Shown here: positions 1 to 11,799 of the stretch, piece after piece | How positions within the stretch are numbered: the first letter of the stretch is position 1 | Layout: every line of letters begins with the position of its first letter | Source: Theobroma cacao | Lineage: Eukaryota; Streptophyta; Magnoliopsida; Malvales; Malvaceae | Assembly: GCF_000208745.1 (NCBI RefSeq) | Contig: NC_030858.1 | Coordinates: 25,122,406-25,186,405 of the forward strand | DNA: 64,000 bases | Direction of reading: 5' to 3' | Program-made: the position numbers and the translations under genes | Notes under the pieces: model-generated | What the model saw: only the letters and a program-made list of their open reading frames with translations | Told to the model about the DNA's origin: nothing | The model's database searches: none

Positions 1-285
1 TCCGTTGGAAGTCATGGGTCCTTTTGTATTGTGAATACAATCTAACAATGTGAATATGTGTATGCAATGTAAATTGCTAAATACATGATTGGTATAGTGC
101 ATGTATATTATTATCGATAATGTCATTGTGTTTTGGCTATGTTCACACCCGGGAAAAGGTGTGTGTGTATGCATGATATGATAAATTTGTTAAGCAAAGG
201 TAAATGGATAGGCTTGCTTGGGCTTAGTGAGCTATGCTCATTGAGCTCATGCGCCGGTCATGACCCGTGAAATTAGGTCGTGACA
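1..285 (+). mobile_element. 3' end of a long LTR (Tekay-like type)
   Basis: The last part, an 'aggcttgcttgggctt' block followed by GGTCGTGACA, matches the end of the LTR element at 23535-25957, so this is the 3' terminus of an LTR whose start lies outside the window. Long LTRs ending in GTGACA are typical of Tekay/Del chromoviruses, but the lineage is inferred because no coding domain is attached. It ends close to a decayed FAR1-related gene. Confidence 0.7.
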
Positions 286-294
286 GATACCACT

Positions 295-361
295 TGTTGA
301 TCCCAATTAAATGTGCTCGGAGGGGGGGGGGGGTGAATAGCACATTTAATTGAGACCAACA
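295..361. repeat. G-run hairpin, miniature Sirevirus-LTR remnant
   Basis: A 14-bp perfect inverted repeat (caattaaatgtgct / agcacatttaattg) flanks a loop with about 12 consecutive G. The unit begins TGTTGATCC and ends ACCAACA. The same arrangement, a G-run between GTGCT and AGCAC-like arms, occurs at the ends of the antisense Sirevirus-type LTRs at 10270 and 45969. I read it as an internally deleted LTR that kept both termini. No TSD is visible. Confidence 0.5.
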
Positions 362-1430
362 AAATATAGAGTGCATGAATTTAGTAAAAAGAAACCAGAA
401 TATATTGTGACATTTGTTGGCTCATTAATAGCTACAACTTGTTCATGTCACATGTTTGAGTTTGTAGGCATCCTTTGTAGGGATCAATTGACAATTCTCA
501 TTAAGAAAAAGGTGCACTCATTACCTAACCATTACATTTTAAATTAGTGGACAAAAGATGCTAAAAGAGGAGTAGTTGAAAGCATCTTGAATGAGCATAT
601 TGAAAATAATGCTTCAAAGCCTTCAATGATGTTGTTTAATAGAGTCATGGTTCATTATTTAAAGCTTTCAAAAAAAGTTTCAAGATCTTAGAAACATTAT
701 GGTGTGGCTATTGGAGGTTTACAACGACTATTTGAAGAGCCTGATGCCTTGAAGTTTGAAGATGACAAGATTAGTAGCACTGATGTTCTAACAAGCAAGA
801 ATGACCATGAAGATGTTGCTTCAAAAGATCATGAGTCACATCTTCTGAGTCATGATATAACATTGCTTAATCCTCCTCATGAGACTACAAAAGGACGTCC
901 CCGATCTCTAAGAATGAAAGGAGCTTTAGAGTAAAAAAACAATTCAAAGAAATGTTCATTTTGCAAACATAAAGGCCATACAAAATGTGCTTGCCTATTA
1001 TTAAAACAATCAAGGTAATGTCTCATATTCTGAACTCTAGTATAGTTTGTTTTAATTAATCTAGTATGGTTTTTAAGTGCTAAGTATTTTTTTTAGACAA
1101 TTTTAGTATTTTGTAACTTTTTCCTTTAATTTTTCTGAAGGTGTCCTAGTCAACAGATAATGTTGGATCTTAATGCTACTAAAAATGTTAATTCTAGTTA
1201 TGTTGATCAAGTAATTCATTACTTTTATAATTCTACCTATTTTTCACTTTGTTCAGACATGTTAATTAATTAATTTTAAAATTTAAAAGACTAAATTTTT
1301 TTAACTAATACCTTTTTTCTCTTATTACAAATATGGATGATGTGAATATTTTTATTTATGTAGGATTTGAGTGCACCTCAAAATTGAAATCAAGGACAAA
1401 ATGGTCTGTTAATGCTAGTTGGATTTAACT
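362..1430 (+). pseudogene. FAR1-related sequence (FRS), 3' part, decayed
   Basis: The translation from 362 follows the C-terminal part of FAR1/FHY3-family proteins, which are transcription factors derived from Mutator-like transposases. A SWIM zinc finger of the form CSC...FEFVGILCR lies at about 440-484, but its last ligand, normally His after CR, is Asp. Further on come the family signatures LPNHYILN, an AIGGLQ-LFEEPDAL helix, TKGRPRSLR and a CCHC-like tail (CSFCKHKGHTKCAC) near 955-1000. Likely exons are 362-1014 (donor gtaatg), 1141-1210 (donor gtaatt) and 1364 onward. Stops and frameshifts interrupt the first exon near 547 and 690, and the N-terminal DNA-binding and transposase regions are absent. 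It could be a broken FRS gene or a MULE remnant. Confidence 0.75.
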
Positions 1431-1689
1431 GTTTGATGCTTTTGTAATATTCAAGTTTTTTATTTGTTTAACATTTTACCTTTTTCTTAGCACTGCTAAA
1501 TATTGTTTACAAGTGATGTTCAATTTTCAAATAAGAATTTAGGATCCTTGATTGATCTCTTATGTTGATTTTGATTTGATCTGTGTATAGGTAAGGTGAG
1601 GAGTTTGTTCCTTTTGTTAAGATATGAGATTTCGGTCTTGTTATTTGAAACAAATTATTGCAAAATTCTACGCATCATTATTATATTGA

Positions 1690-2200
1690 TTCCATGTCAG
1701 TTTTGCATAAGATCTTTGATGCAACAACTGGGAGTGACTTCATCCCATGCATCGTTTACGGCTTTCTTTCTCTTCCTCTCTTAGAAGGAATTTAAAAGGT
1801 CAAGAATATAGGGGAACGTACTGTGCAGTATTGACAATCAACTCATTCGTTGTATCAGTTGGAATAATTCAAGTTGTTGGGCAAGAAATTGCAGAACTTC
1901 CATTAGTTGCAACGAGCATTGCTAACCATGGCAAGGGCTACTTCCAGTTGTTGTTCTCTGGTATTGAGAAGTCGTTGGCATTCTTGAATGTCAAAAACCT
2001 TGTGCTTCCAACTGCTGAAGACGAAGGATCAATTTGGACAAATAAGTTTGATTTCAAGAAGATAATACCAGACCAGCTTAGTGAATAAAAAAAATCATGC
2101 TACCAGATGGTGATTTTCAAAGGAACTTCCATGCTGCAAAAAGTTCTTCCCTATCGAGTTGTTAATAGTATAGAGCTTACGATGTCATATAATGAGGTGG
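1690..2200 (+). pseudogene. C-terminal acetyltransferase domain of a PHD-finger (IDM1-like) protein, decayed
   Basis: The reading frame 1790-2088 matches the acyl-CoA N-acyltransferase (GNAT) domain at the C terminus of plant PHD/DDT-type chromatin proteins related to IDM1. Recognisable pieces are EYRGTYCAVLT, VVGQEIAELPLVAT, GKGYFQLLFSGIE and LNVKNLVLP. Upstream, a DFIPCIVYG segment (about 1735-1762) is the expected preceding motif but is out of frame. After SE at 2085 a TAA stands where the family has Tyr, and the same frame continues past it with recognisable tail sequence to about 2190. The PHD fingers and all earlier exons are missing. It is a relic of one gene tail in the same orientation as the FRS relic. 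Confidence 0.7.
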
Positions 2201-3844
2201 ACTAAGACAGTTATTTTTGTAGCAAAAAGATGTCCATTTCTGTGCTTTTTATTTCTTTTTTTTTAAATATTTAATTTATGCATGGAAGTACATAAATATG
2301 TTATTCTCTGTTAGTTTGAGTTCAAGATAAAAAAGTGAACTCAATTGTGAACTGGAAGGAGCTCCAATGTGCTATTAAAATTTTTTTCATTCTAGTACCG
2401 TTAACAAAACAACCAAGCACAAGACTTGAATTTAGTAGAATATTAAATAGGTATTCGAAGTTATTGGGGTTTATATTTTGATGTCTTTGGATTTTTCTAT
2501 AAAGTCCATTAGGACTAGAGCAGGGATTGGATCTCCAAGTTTGTTTACTAGCCTTTTAACAGAAAAGACAACGAAACAACAATGGACAAAAGTCTAACTT
2601 CAATGTTAAAGCTGTTTTTCCTTCAAAAAGATAATGTTGAATTAGTCATTAGATGCAAACATTTATAGAGAAAACATGGGTAGTAGTACAAACTAAAACT
2701 CTAAAAAATTGAACTTGTTAATGTTATCCACCAACTGTCTTCATACATGAACGAGGCAAGAGTTTTGAAAACTAAACTTTTGAAGTTGAATCATTGAGCC
2801 TTCGAAAACATTAATAAGGGTATTAGGTTGAACTGGGTGAGGATCACACCTTCCAAGTACACTAGTAGTATAGTCAATAATAACCTCCCCATCTTTGTAT
2901 GCACAAACCTTGAGAAAAAAAATTGTAAATCAAAATATTCTGTTTTTTTAATTAATTAATAATTTTTTTAATATTTATTGCTAAGTTCTTTGAATTTTTT
3001 TACCTTATTATTAATATGTCAAAATTTGGTCACCTGACAATGTATAGAAGCTATACACTGTCAATGCATCATTAATCCAACTTTTGATATATAATAACCA
3101 AGTCAAAGCCTTTTTATGTCACCCTAAACCTTAGTTCCAAAGAACAATTTTTGGGTAAAAATTTTTCAATAAAATTAGTAATCACCCTTAAGAAATTCAT
3201 CTCTTGACCTAGCACTATCAAATTTGAAATATCATCATTGAACAAAATATTTACCTTAATTCATTCATTTCAATGAAAAAAAAAATCTCAAGCTGTTGGA
3301 GAAATAAAAAATGTGATAAGAATAGACTTTACTTAAAGAAAGAAGCTTACCTCAAGAAAGAAATTTCTTAACTTCTATATCTTCATCCATTTTGATGTTG
3401 CTACATTTGAGGACACTACTACTCTCACTATAAGTGATATTGAGGCTCTACTAAAATAGATTACCTTTTCCAATTCTTCTTCACACACTACCCTCTCTCT
3501 TACACTAGGTAATTCATCTTTTTGGCTCCTTCGTTCTGCTTGTTGTTGTCATATGACTTTTAATTTTTGTTGGTGAATTATATGACCAAGGCCTCTTTGT
3601 TATTTTCTCTTTTTTTGGTTGTGAATTCAACACAACTTGACTGTGTAGGGATATTTAAGGTGATTTACTTGTTTAAAGATAAGTTTTCAGAACATGAACA
3701 AAAAAAATAAAGAAAGTTAATGGTATGACAAGGTTTCATTTCATAATATAAAAAATAATCAAGCTTTGATATCATGCTACAAGAATAGAAATTTTATATT
3801 CTGAAAAAAAAAAATATTGTTACAAGAGTGAATGAGGTATATTA
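2200..3844. other. Non-coding DNA, no gene recognised
   Basis: AT-rich sequence with no credible coding frame on either strand. It holds one near-perfect palindrome (3036-3062) and several poly-A/T runs. It may include the 3' flank of the acetyltransferase relic. Confidence 0.6.
3036..3062. repeat. 27-bp hairpin
   Basis: Arms gacaatgtata and tatacactgtc pair at 10 of 11 positions around a 5-base centre. No flanking gene or known element explains it. Confidence 0.5.
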
Positions 3845-3855
3845 TACACACACAT

Positions 3856-3924
<69 letters not shown>
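3845..3924. repeat. Compound microsatellite (CA)n(TA)n
   Basis: About 60 bases of nearly pure CA repeat run directly into a short TA repeat. One interruption (tacg) lies near the left end. Confidence 0.98.
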
Positions 3925-4220
3925 AAAAGTTAATCCTAATCATAATCTAACTCTAACTAACTAATAGTATTGTAGTCTAATTAGTCAACCAATAATATTG
4001 TATTTTAAGTATAACACTAAATTTGTATAATTATCTAAACATATTAAGTTTTATAATATATATATCACATTTATCTATGTAACTATATATACAATTCAGA
4101 ATAAAATTTTTTTCTTCCTATAATATGTATAAATGAACAAAATAATTTTTAATATATATGATATAATTATTATATTTAATAAAAAGCAAACAAACTCGAA
4201 AATATATTGGTAAAACTTAA

Positions 4221-4947
4221 GGGTGTGTTTGGTCCTCAGAAAGGAATAGAGTAGGAATGGAATAGTCATTCCGGAGGAATAGAATAACAGATGAATAACT
4301 ATTATGTAGTTTGGTTCATAAGAATAAAATATGATAGAAATTGTTAGTATGAATTATTCGAATGTTTGGTCGGTATGAATAGTTTTAGGAATAATTAAGC
4401 AATAAGTGATAAATGACAAGAATACCATTTATTATAATATTTAATTTTTAAATTAAAATGTTTATAATTAAAACATTAATTTTACTATTTTGTTCTTTAT
4501 TTTTAAAATATTAAAATATAAAAAATTTATAATTAAAATTTTAATTTAATTTTTAAGTTTAAAATATTAACTTTTTATAATATATAATTAAAACTTAAAC
4601 CTTTCTATTTTAACTTCATTTTAATTTTTTTCTTTTTTATTTTTAAATTTTAAATTCATTTTAATTTAGTGAGAGCAAGAGAAAGATAGTTGGGTAAAGA
4701 GGGAAAGAAATTGTTAAAAATAAATAAAATGTAGTTTATACCATATGGTAATTCTTCAAATTATTGAAGGATATTTTTGTTCATTAATGTTTTTATTCTA
4801 TTTCTTGTCTCTTGGAATAGTCCATACCAATGAAGGACTTGCTATTGGCTATTCCTTCATCTCCCTGAATAGCTATTAACTATTATTTCCAACCAAATAA
4901 AGTGTTAAAGAAGGATTAAGACTTCTATTCCCTACCCAAACATGCCG
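4221..4947. mobile_element. PIF/Harbinger-type MITE, copy 1
   Basis: The ends are inverted: GGGTGTGTTTGGT at the left and ACCCAAACATGCCG at the right, flanked on both sides by TAA (4218-4220 and 4948-4950), the 3-bp TSD usual for PIF/Harbinger. Subterminal repeats of 'ggaatag' type also pair. No transposase is encoded in its 727 bp. A diverged copy in inverted orientation lies at 60587-61634. Confidence 0.8.
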
Positions 4948-4950
4948 TAA

Positions 4951-5879
4951 AAGTTGTGAAAAGAGATAAAAAGAGATGCAGAACATCATGCTTGTAATGT
5001 GGGGCTCCATTTGAAGAGAACAAAACATGATTTATGTTTTTTTAGTCGTCGATGGTATTCCAACACGCAACGCAATAAGAGCGTTATAGCTTGGTGTAAG
5101 TATTAAAATGTTTTAGGTTATGACACATACCGGAGACAAGACATACAAAAACAACGAAAAAAACTGTATGCGGGAACACAAGACATAGGTAGGTGAATTG
5201 CATGCATGTGAGATTGATTTGACAGACTTGCATAAAGCAAGATGAGAAGTTACAACTTTTGCAACAATCTAGCTATTCTTCAGGAACCCAAAATGAGAAA
5301 CAAGCATCGCCCCTTCATATCCTTCCAACAACAATATTATTATTAATTTTTTCATAACTTTTTATATAAACACTTTACCTATCACGCATGTTGTCCCCAT
5401 CATATCAATTTATCATTTCTCTAGACAAACATAGCACAGCAAAAGGAGGAGTCCATGTTAAGCAAGATTATTACAAGAAAGTTTCTCAATCTCGATCTCT
5501 TTGGACAACAGGGTCGTCATGTCATGATCTTGGAGTTCATTTGCAGGTAACATACGAGGACAAACACAGAGATCCAGAAGATATAAACCAATGACATTTA
5601 ATATATGTATATACTTTTGGAAACTACATATTCATTCGTAAGCATGCGTTCTAAATCTGTGTGATTGATATATTTTCATTAACAAAATGTCACAAAAGTC
5701 TTAATAAGTTTTTTCAAAGTATGAATGATTAAGGTTGAGTTCACCGAAGACAGATATATACCACACATTGAATATATTCTCCTCATGACCTTCGTAGTGA
5801 AGCGAAGTTTATTCTACATTTGTCCACGAGCCAGATGTTTTAGATTTGATCCCGTACTATTATAACATTAATAATTATT
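4951..5879. other. Low-copy non-coding DNA with one unrecognised ORF
   Basis: A 68-codon plus-strand ORF lies at 5388-5594. Inside it a CAG|GTAACA site at about 5547 resembles a splice donor, so it could be an exon of a small gene. I do not recognise the product and see no signal peptide or domain. The rest shows no structure I can assign. Confidence 0.35.
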
Positions 5880-5888
5880 ATATTTTCA

Positions 5889-6559
5889 TGACATAGTGCC
5901 TAAAAATCTTTTAAATTATTTAAGAAAATTCAAATAAGCTTGTATTCTTTTGTTGTGTTTTGGGATATTTTTATTTAAGTTAAAAACCTTTATAATCAAG
6001 GATTGACTAGCACATGAGCATTTGGCTTATTGGTTGGTTTATAATCTCTTTGTTTAAAGAACATGGTTTAAATCCCTCTTCTCCCAAGTCAAAAAAAAAA
6101 AAAAAAGATTGACTAATTGTCATTATTCAAAACAACACTTGTTATTTTTTTTTATCCATTTGATACTAATGTGTACTAATGTGGAGGGTAAAAAATATTA
6201 TGTAACTATATCATCATGCCATATCAGTGTGCCATGTCACTATCTACTGTGACATTTCAATATGTTATGTAAGAACTAGATAGCATACATTAATGTGGTG
6301 GGTAAAAAAATATTATGTGACCATGTCATCATGCTACATCAGTATGCCATACCACTATTTACTAGGACATTCAATATGTCACGTCAAAACCAGATAATAT
6401 AAAATGACAAGTAGTCTTTTGATTAACAATATTTAGTTAACTATTAGTCATAAGGGCAAATTTGACCCAAAATAGAAAAATACAAGATCTTTATTGAACA
6501 AAATTAAAAAAAATTATTTTAATTTTCTTGAATAGTAAGAGATTTTTTAGGTGTTATGC
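5889..6559. mobile_element. Long-TIR Mutator-like MITE, copy 1 (carries a SINE)
   Basis: The ends (tgacatagtgcc... / ...ggtgttatgc) extend into long inverted repeats containing the family block 'aagaaaattcaaataagc'. A 9-bp TSD matches at 8 of 9 positions (atattttca at 5880-5888, atattttta at 6560-6568), as expected for Mutator-like elements. The centre holds an imperfect duplication of about 110 bp (near 6170-6285 and 6295-6400) rich in catgcca/tgacat words. A SINE sits in its left arm. Confidence 0.75.
6010..6106 (+). mobile_element. tRNA-derived SINE, copy 1
   Basis: A 97-bp unit ends in a run of 16 A and is bounded by a perfect 9-bp TSD (gattgacta at 6001-6009 and 6107-6115). It has an A-box-like 'ttggcttattggtt' near 6021 and a B-box-like 'ggtttaaatccc' at 6065-6076, the internal RNA polymerase III promoter layout of tRNA-derived SINEs. 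A related copy lies at 15398-15485. Confidence 0.85.
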
Positions 6560-6760
6560 ATATTTTTATTTAATTTTAATTTTAAAATATTAAAATATTT
6601 GTATAAGTTTTTTGATATTTTAATAATAAAAATACCTTAAATGAGTTTAAATGGGCAAATTAATCCTCAATTTGAAATTTTTGGTGTCAATTGGGCCCAA
6701 CACAACCCATGGGCACCTTTAATTTATACTGATAATTTTGTTTTGGTTTAAAATAATCTA

Positions 6761-7233
6761 GACATAATATTCAAATAAGCATCTAAACTATTCAAGAAAA
6801 CTCAAATAAGCTCTTATTTTTTAATTGTATTCAATCAAGCCCTTATACTTTAATTTTTAATTAAATAAATCCTAATGACTAATAATTGGCTAAGTGTCAT
6901 TGGTCAATATGCCACTTGTCATTTTATATCCACATGACATTGATGTGGAAGGTGAAAAATACCACATGGTCTTATCATCATGTCAAATTAACATATTACG
7001 TCACCATCAATTATAATATGTTAGCATGTCACATAAACATCATATGACATAAAATGACAACGGTATTTTGACTAAGTTAATCATTAGCCATAAAGGTTTA
7101 ATTAATTCAAAATAAAAGTACAAGGCTTATTTGGCTCAAAATAAAAGTACAAGGGTTTGATTGAACACAATAAAAGTATAAGGACTTAGTTGAATTTTCT
7201 TAAATAGTTAAGGGCTTTTTTAGACCTTATGCC
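6761..7233. mobile_element. Long-TIR Mutator-like MITE, copy 2
   Basis: The left end (gacataatattc) and right end (gaccttatgcc) are inverted and continue through the 'ttcaagaaaactcaaataagc' family block. The 9-bp TSD matches at 8 of 9 positions (aataatcta at 6752-6760, aataaacta at 7234-7242). The internal part repeats catgtca/atgaca words. No protein is encoded. Confidence 0.75.
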
Positions 7234-7383
7234 AATAAACTAACTACTACATCTCTTTAACACATTCCCCCGCATGATAAAAAAAACTAGCATATTGGTG
7301 GACTAGAAAATTCAATTAAACTTTATGATGGATTTTATATAGTTTTATGCTAGTTTGTTGATTGGTTTTTTTTATTTTTTTTT

Positions 7384-7820
7384 TACATAATGCTTGAAAA
7401 TGCTCTTGATTTATTTAAGAAAATTCAAATAAGTTTTTATTCTTCTATTACGTTCAATTAAGCCTCTATACTTTTATTTTAGGTCAAATAAGCCCTTATA
7501 ACTAACATTATACTAATTGCCATTTCTTAAAGTGCCACTTGTCATTTTATGCTCTTGTGGTGCTGACGAGGAGGATGAATGTCACATGGCCACATCGATC
7601 TACTGTGTCATCATCTATTATGACATGTCAACATGCCACATCAATGCCATATGACATAGAATGGGCAAAAGGCATTTTTTCTAACAACAATTAGTCAACC
7701 ATTAGTCATAGGAACTTATTTAGCTCAAAATAAAAGTGTAGGTCTTCATTGAACATTAAAATTGAATAATGAAATATTTGAATTTTCCCAAATAGTTCAT
7801 GGTTATTTAGGTATTATGGC
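7384..7820. mobile_element. Long-TIR Mutator-like MITE, copy 3
   Basis: The same family: inverted ends 'acataatgcttgaaaa' and 'ggtattatggc', with the 'aagaaaattcaaataag' block in each arm. Flanks are A followed by a T-run on both sides, so the TSD is low complexity and less certain. It is the third copy within 2 kb. Confidence 0.7.
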
Positions 7821-8248
7821 ATTTTTTTTTTGTACTGAAGGTGTAAGTTATATTATATATTTAAGGACCAAGCTGTAGGTTTTGTCTAGGCCCATGCTGA
7901 TGAGGACTATCATAGTCAAAAAGTTTAGACTAGCCCACACAGCTCAATAGCCCAAGTAAGCTAGGTAGCCCAGAAATGCCAGAGAGCCTAGCAAGCCTAA
8001 CTCACATATCAAGGGCGTAATTGTCTGCATACACTTAGGAGTTTAATCTAATTTGAACTATTGGATTTGCTAATGTATATCTAGGTTTGGATGTGGATTT
8101 ACTATATTAGATAAAGATTTGAATTTAATTTTAATATTATCTCTTCACATTAAGTCCCTTATCATTATCCTTATCTAGTAACTTAATCTTATCTAACAAA
8201 GAGGGCTATCAACCTATAAATACCCTGCTCTCCACTTTTTAAATTGAT

Positions 8249-9924
8249 AACTCTATTACTTAGAGTTATTTTCTCACATTTTGGGTACTAAATTAATTAA
8301 GTTCTTGAGATTTAGGTTTGAAATTACGAGTTTTTAGTTGGTTTTCTTAGTGTAGTTAAATCTTGTTGCGTTATTTTAATTTAAGTCATTTTAGTTTAAT
8401 TTTATGTTAAATTACTTTTAGTTTAGTTATTACTTATATAGGTTATTACTTTTGAAAGTTCTTAAATGAAAGGACCTCAATTAGTGATGAAGAGCGCAAG
8501 TGTGGCTAGTGCTTCTTTTGTACATGTTGTAGTATTTCGAGCATAACTCTTATTCTAAAAGTCCAATTGATGTGATTCTTGAGCTAATAAAAAGTTAAAA
8601 GATAGAAATACAACTTACATATTTACCACGTTGTCCATCTCAGCCTAGAAGAAGGAGAAAATCTCATCACAAGATGAAATAGTGCAACAGAGACAACATA
8701 AGGCAAGATGGAGCCTTTTGGCACTGTAGCCATGAAGACATGGGGGCCATGGCACCGTGATGAGAAAAGGCACCATAATGCCACCCGAGAGTTGAAAGTC
8801 GTGATGCCAAGAAGCCAATGCCACACTGCCATGAGATGCCATACATCCACCCTAAGTTGGGGAGTCACAATTCTAGAAAGCTAGCGTTGTAGTGCCACTT
8901 CGATACCCCAGCTTTCCTTTTTCTACGTTGAGTCAAAATTAGGTCTTTTTTAAGGCTATAAAAAGGGACTTTCAAAGTAATTAAAAGAGAGGTTTTAACT
9001 AGGTTTTCTCTGAAGAAATATGGCCACAATACAAACCTAAAAGCTGGAAAGATTGTGCAAGATTGAAGATTGAAGATATGATAAATCTTCAGTTTCCTAT
9101 TCTTCTCTTTTTATTCTTAGTTTTTCTTGAATTATTACAATGGTTAAATTTCTTTGGACTATATTTTTATCTTTAGTGATGACTAATTTACTTTTTCTAA
9201 GATTATGATTGAACTCAACATGTAGTTTGAATTCTTTATCTATCTTTAGCTTATTATCAATGAGTATGAGTTGTTTATTCCAATTTTATATTTAACGCTT
9301 TTAATTGCTTCATCACCAATTAAATTGATTTGTATATCTAAATACAACTTGACGAAGGGAGTTTAAATTAGGACAAGAATGAAATAGCATGCGTTCAAAT
9401 TCACTCAGTTGATTGGGTGATTTGATTTGTATATAAGATCTACATATACCTATATGTCGCATATAGCCAAGATTAGAATACAAACTTAATGAATCTTTTT
9501 TCAATTGAATTTATATAGACATAGACATATAGTAAATTAATTAGGAAAGATATTTTTCATAAGAACCTCAACAAAGACTTATAAATAAATTGGGACTCTA
9601 AGTTAGCAATTCAATCCTTTAAAGTAAATTTAAAGAGAGATAAAGGATTCAGATGAAGTGTTGAGAGATATTGTAATCCTAGGCTTTTTATTAATTGATT
9701 TTTTCGAGTAAAGTTTTGCCTATTAGCTTTTAAATTTCATTTAGTTATTATTTAGTTTTAGTTTTGCTTTTAATTATTCACTTTAATTCGGTTGTTTAAA
9801 TAGGATTAAGTTGTGTTAATTTTCGTATTTAGCAGAAGTTGGTACAATTCTTTATAGGATTCAACATTCTACTTACTATTACATTACTTGTTATGATATG
9901 TACACTTGCATGATAAAATCAACA
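8249..9924 (+). mobile_element. LTR of a Ty3/gypsy-like element, lineage unassigned
   Basis: The segment 9393-9924 repeats at 12742-13274 with clear but imperfect identity, both ending in CAACA. They are read as the two LTRs of one inserted element. The left part (8249-9390) has no second copy in the window. Short ORFs here (for example 8623-8868 minus) show no conserved domain. The left boundary is approximate because no clean TSD is seen. Confidence 0.55.
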
Positions 9925-10269
9925 ATAGCGAGCATCGCGGTTTTCTCTCTTTGGGTGCCGCAACATTGTGCTCTCAGTTTTTTTTTTTTTAGCTTTTCTT
10001 TTCGGGCACCATGGCGTTGCCTCTTTGGAGGCCACGACATCGAGTCCTCTATTTTGTTGAAGTGTTCTTACCTTGTCGCAGCACTGTGGCACTCATGCTT
10101 CCAAGGCCATGGCCTTCCATGCTTTGTCTTGAATGTCTAGGTTTTGCTGCATTGCTTTGACTTGTGACATGATTTTCCCCTTCTTCGAAGCTGAACTAGA
10201 AAAGTAGTAAACATGAAAGTTGTAACACTACCTCTTAACTTTCTGGCAGTTTAAAAATCATGTTAATTT
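9925..10269. other. Internal remnant between nested elements
   Basis: Slightly GC-richer sequence following the LTR end at 9924. No primer-binding site or coding domain is recognisable. The ORF at 9898-10140 starts inside the LTR and is not considered a gene. Confidence 0.4.
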
Positions 10270-11799
10270 TGCTGGTCCTAAATAAATGTGCTAGAGGGGG
10301 GGTGAAAAGCACTTTTTGGCTCTTGGCAAGATGAAGAACTAATTTGAAAAGCAATGAAAATAAAAACAGAGTAGACAATGCACAACAATTTAGAGTGGTT
10401 CGGTCCAAGACCTACATCCACTACCTTGATTATCCAACCAAGGATTTTCGAAACTAATCCACTATGAATCGGTGAAATTCATAAGCTTTCACCAAGCTTT
10501 ACAATGGCTTTTACTAGGCTTAGCCAAAACCTTTCACAATAGTTTTTACCGGGATCAACTAAAACCCAACACTTAACTTTTCAAGGCTAAGTTAGAACCT
10601 TAACACAAACAAGCGATCCTAGCTTGAAATAATCACTTATAGTGACTTGCTCACTCTAAGAATACAAAAAGAGAAGTGAAGAGAGTGTACCTATGATCAC
10701 AAGGTTGATCTAAGTGGTACCAAGTGAAGTGCAGTTCACAATTACAAAGATGAGAGTTGAGTCCAGTAAATGAGCAGTGAGTATTTGTAGGTTTTTCAGC
10801 TCTTTTTTTTGTGTTCTTGGAAGCCTTCATTACATTTTTAGTTGTTGGAACTCTCTTTTATACTTGGAAAATCAGCTTTGATGTGAGTTAGATAGTTTTT
10901 GACCATTGAGAACAGTTTGGTAGCAATTCTGGCTGTTAATCTGTCTTCTAGTGCACAATTCAAAATTTCTAGCAGAATGTTCTTAGTCGACTAACTGATA
11001 TCTTAGTCGACTAAGTTGTCTCTGTCTTCTGATCTTAGTTTTTGACAGTGTGCACTTAGTCGACTAACTCATTCCTTGGTCGACTAAGTTGGTTTTGTTT
11101 CTCAATACTCTTCAGCTCGCCAACTTTTGATTTAAATCTTAGCTGACTAACTCTTCATTAATCGTCTAAGGGGCTTTTGTCTTGTTGATCAGTTGTGACT
11201 TCTTTATTCCTATGCTCTTTGATATGTGCATTTGAATGATTGATTAGTTATTGCATACAATATTTTTCTTGCACACTCAAGTGGAGATATTAGACACAAA
11301 TGAATGGGAATGTTTTATTATCATCAAAAACTAATGAAGCCAACAATCTCTCCTTTTTTGATGATGACAAAACATTCCTTGATTAACAGCACAATGTCCT
11401 TTTATTCTTTTTAGTTTTACACAAAATGGTGGTTTTCCTCCCCCTAAGTGTGTGATCGCCCTTAGTGTGTGCATAGTTTTATTATTCATCTCAGCATGTT
11501 TTTATTCTCGTCATACATAAATGACATGTAAGGGTTCAAATTTTTGACAAAATGTATTTATATAGGCTTATGAAATAATAAGCAGGAAGTGACAGAATGA
11601 CAGAACATTATTACTATTTTAGCATGTTGTCTATCGTATAGTTCCCAGATTTAATCCATTCCAAAGCCAAATGCCATAAACCATCTAGTCAAAAATATTT
11701 GCATTCATATTTATTTTCATCCAAATCTCACTCACAATATCATATCAACAATTAATTGTCAGCATAACAGCTCAATATCAGCATCAAATCTTTAAACAG
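10270..11799 (-). mobile_element. Sirevirus-type copia 3' end: LTR plus internal tail
   Basis: On the minus strand, an internal tail with the 'cttagggggagg' block is followed by a polypurine tract (complement of 11346-11362) and a 3' LTR running from 11345 (TGTTGGCTTC) down to 10270 (ACCAGCA), 1076 bp. The LTR matches the solo LTR at 45969-47031. Six copies of a TTAGTCGACTAA-like palindrome lie at 10982-11172. The element continues toward the N gap at 11800. Confidence 0.75.

Noticed and set aside
3845..3924. CRISPR-like or satellite array
   Set aside because: It is a simple CA/TA microsatellite without spacers.
8623..8868. Two overlapping minus-strand ORFs
   Set aside because: They fall inside an LTR and show no domain.
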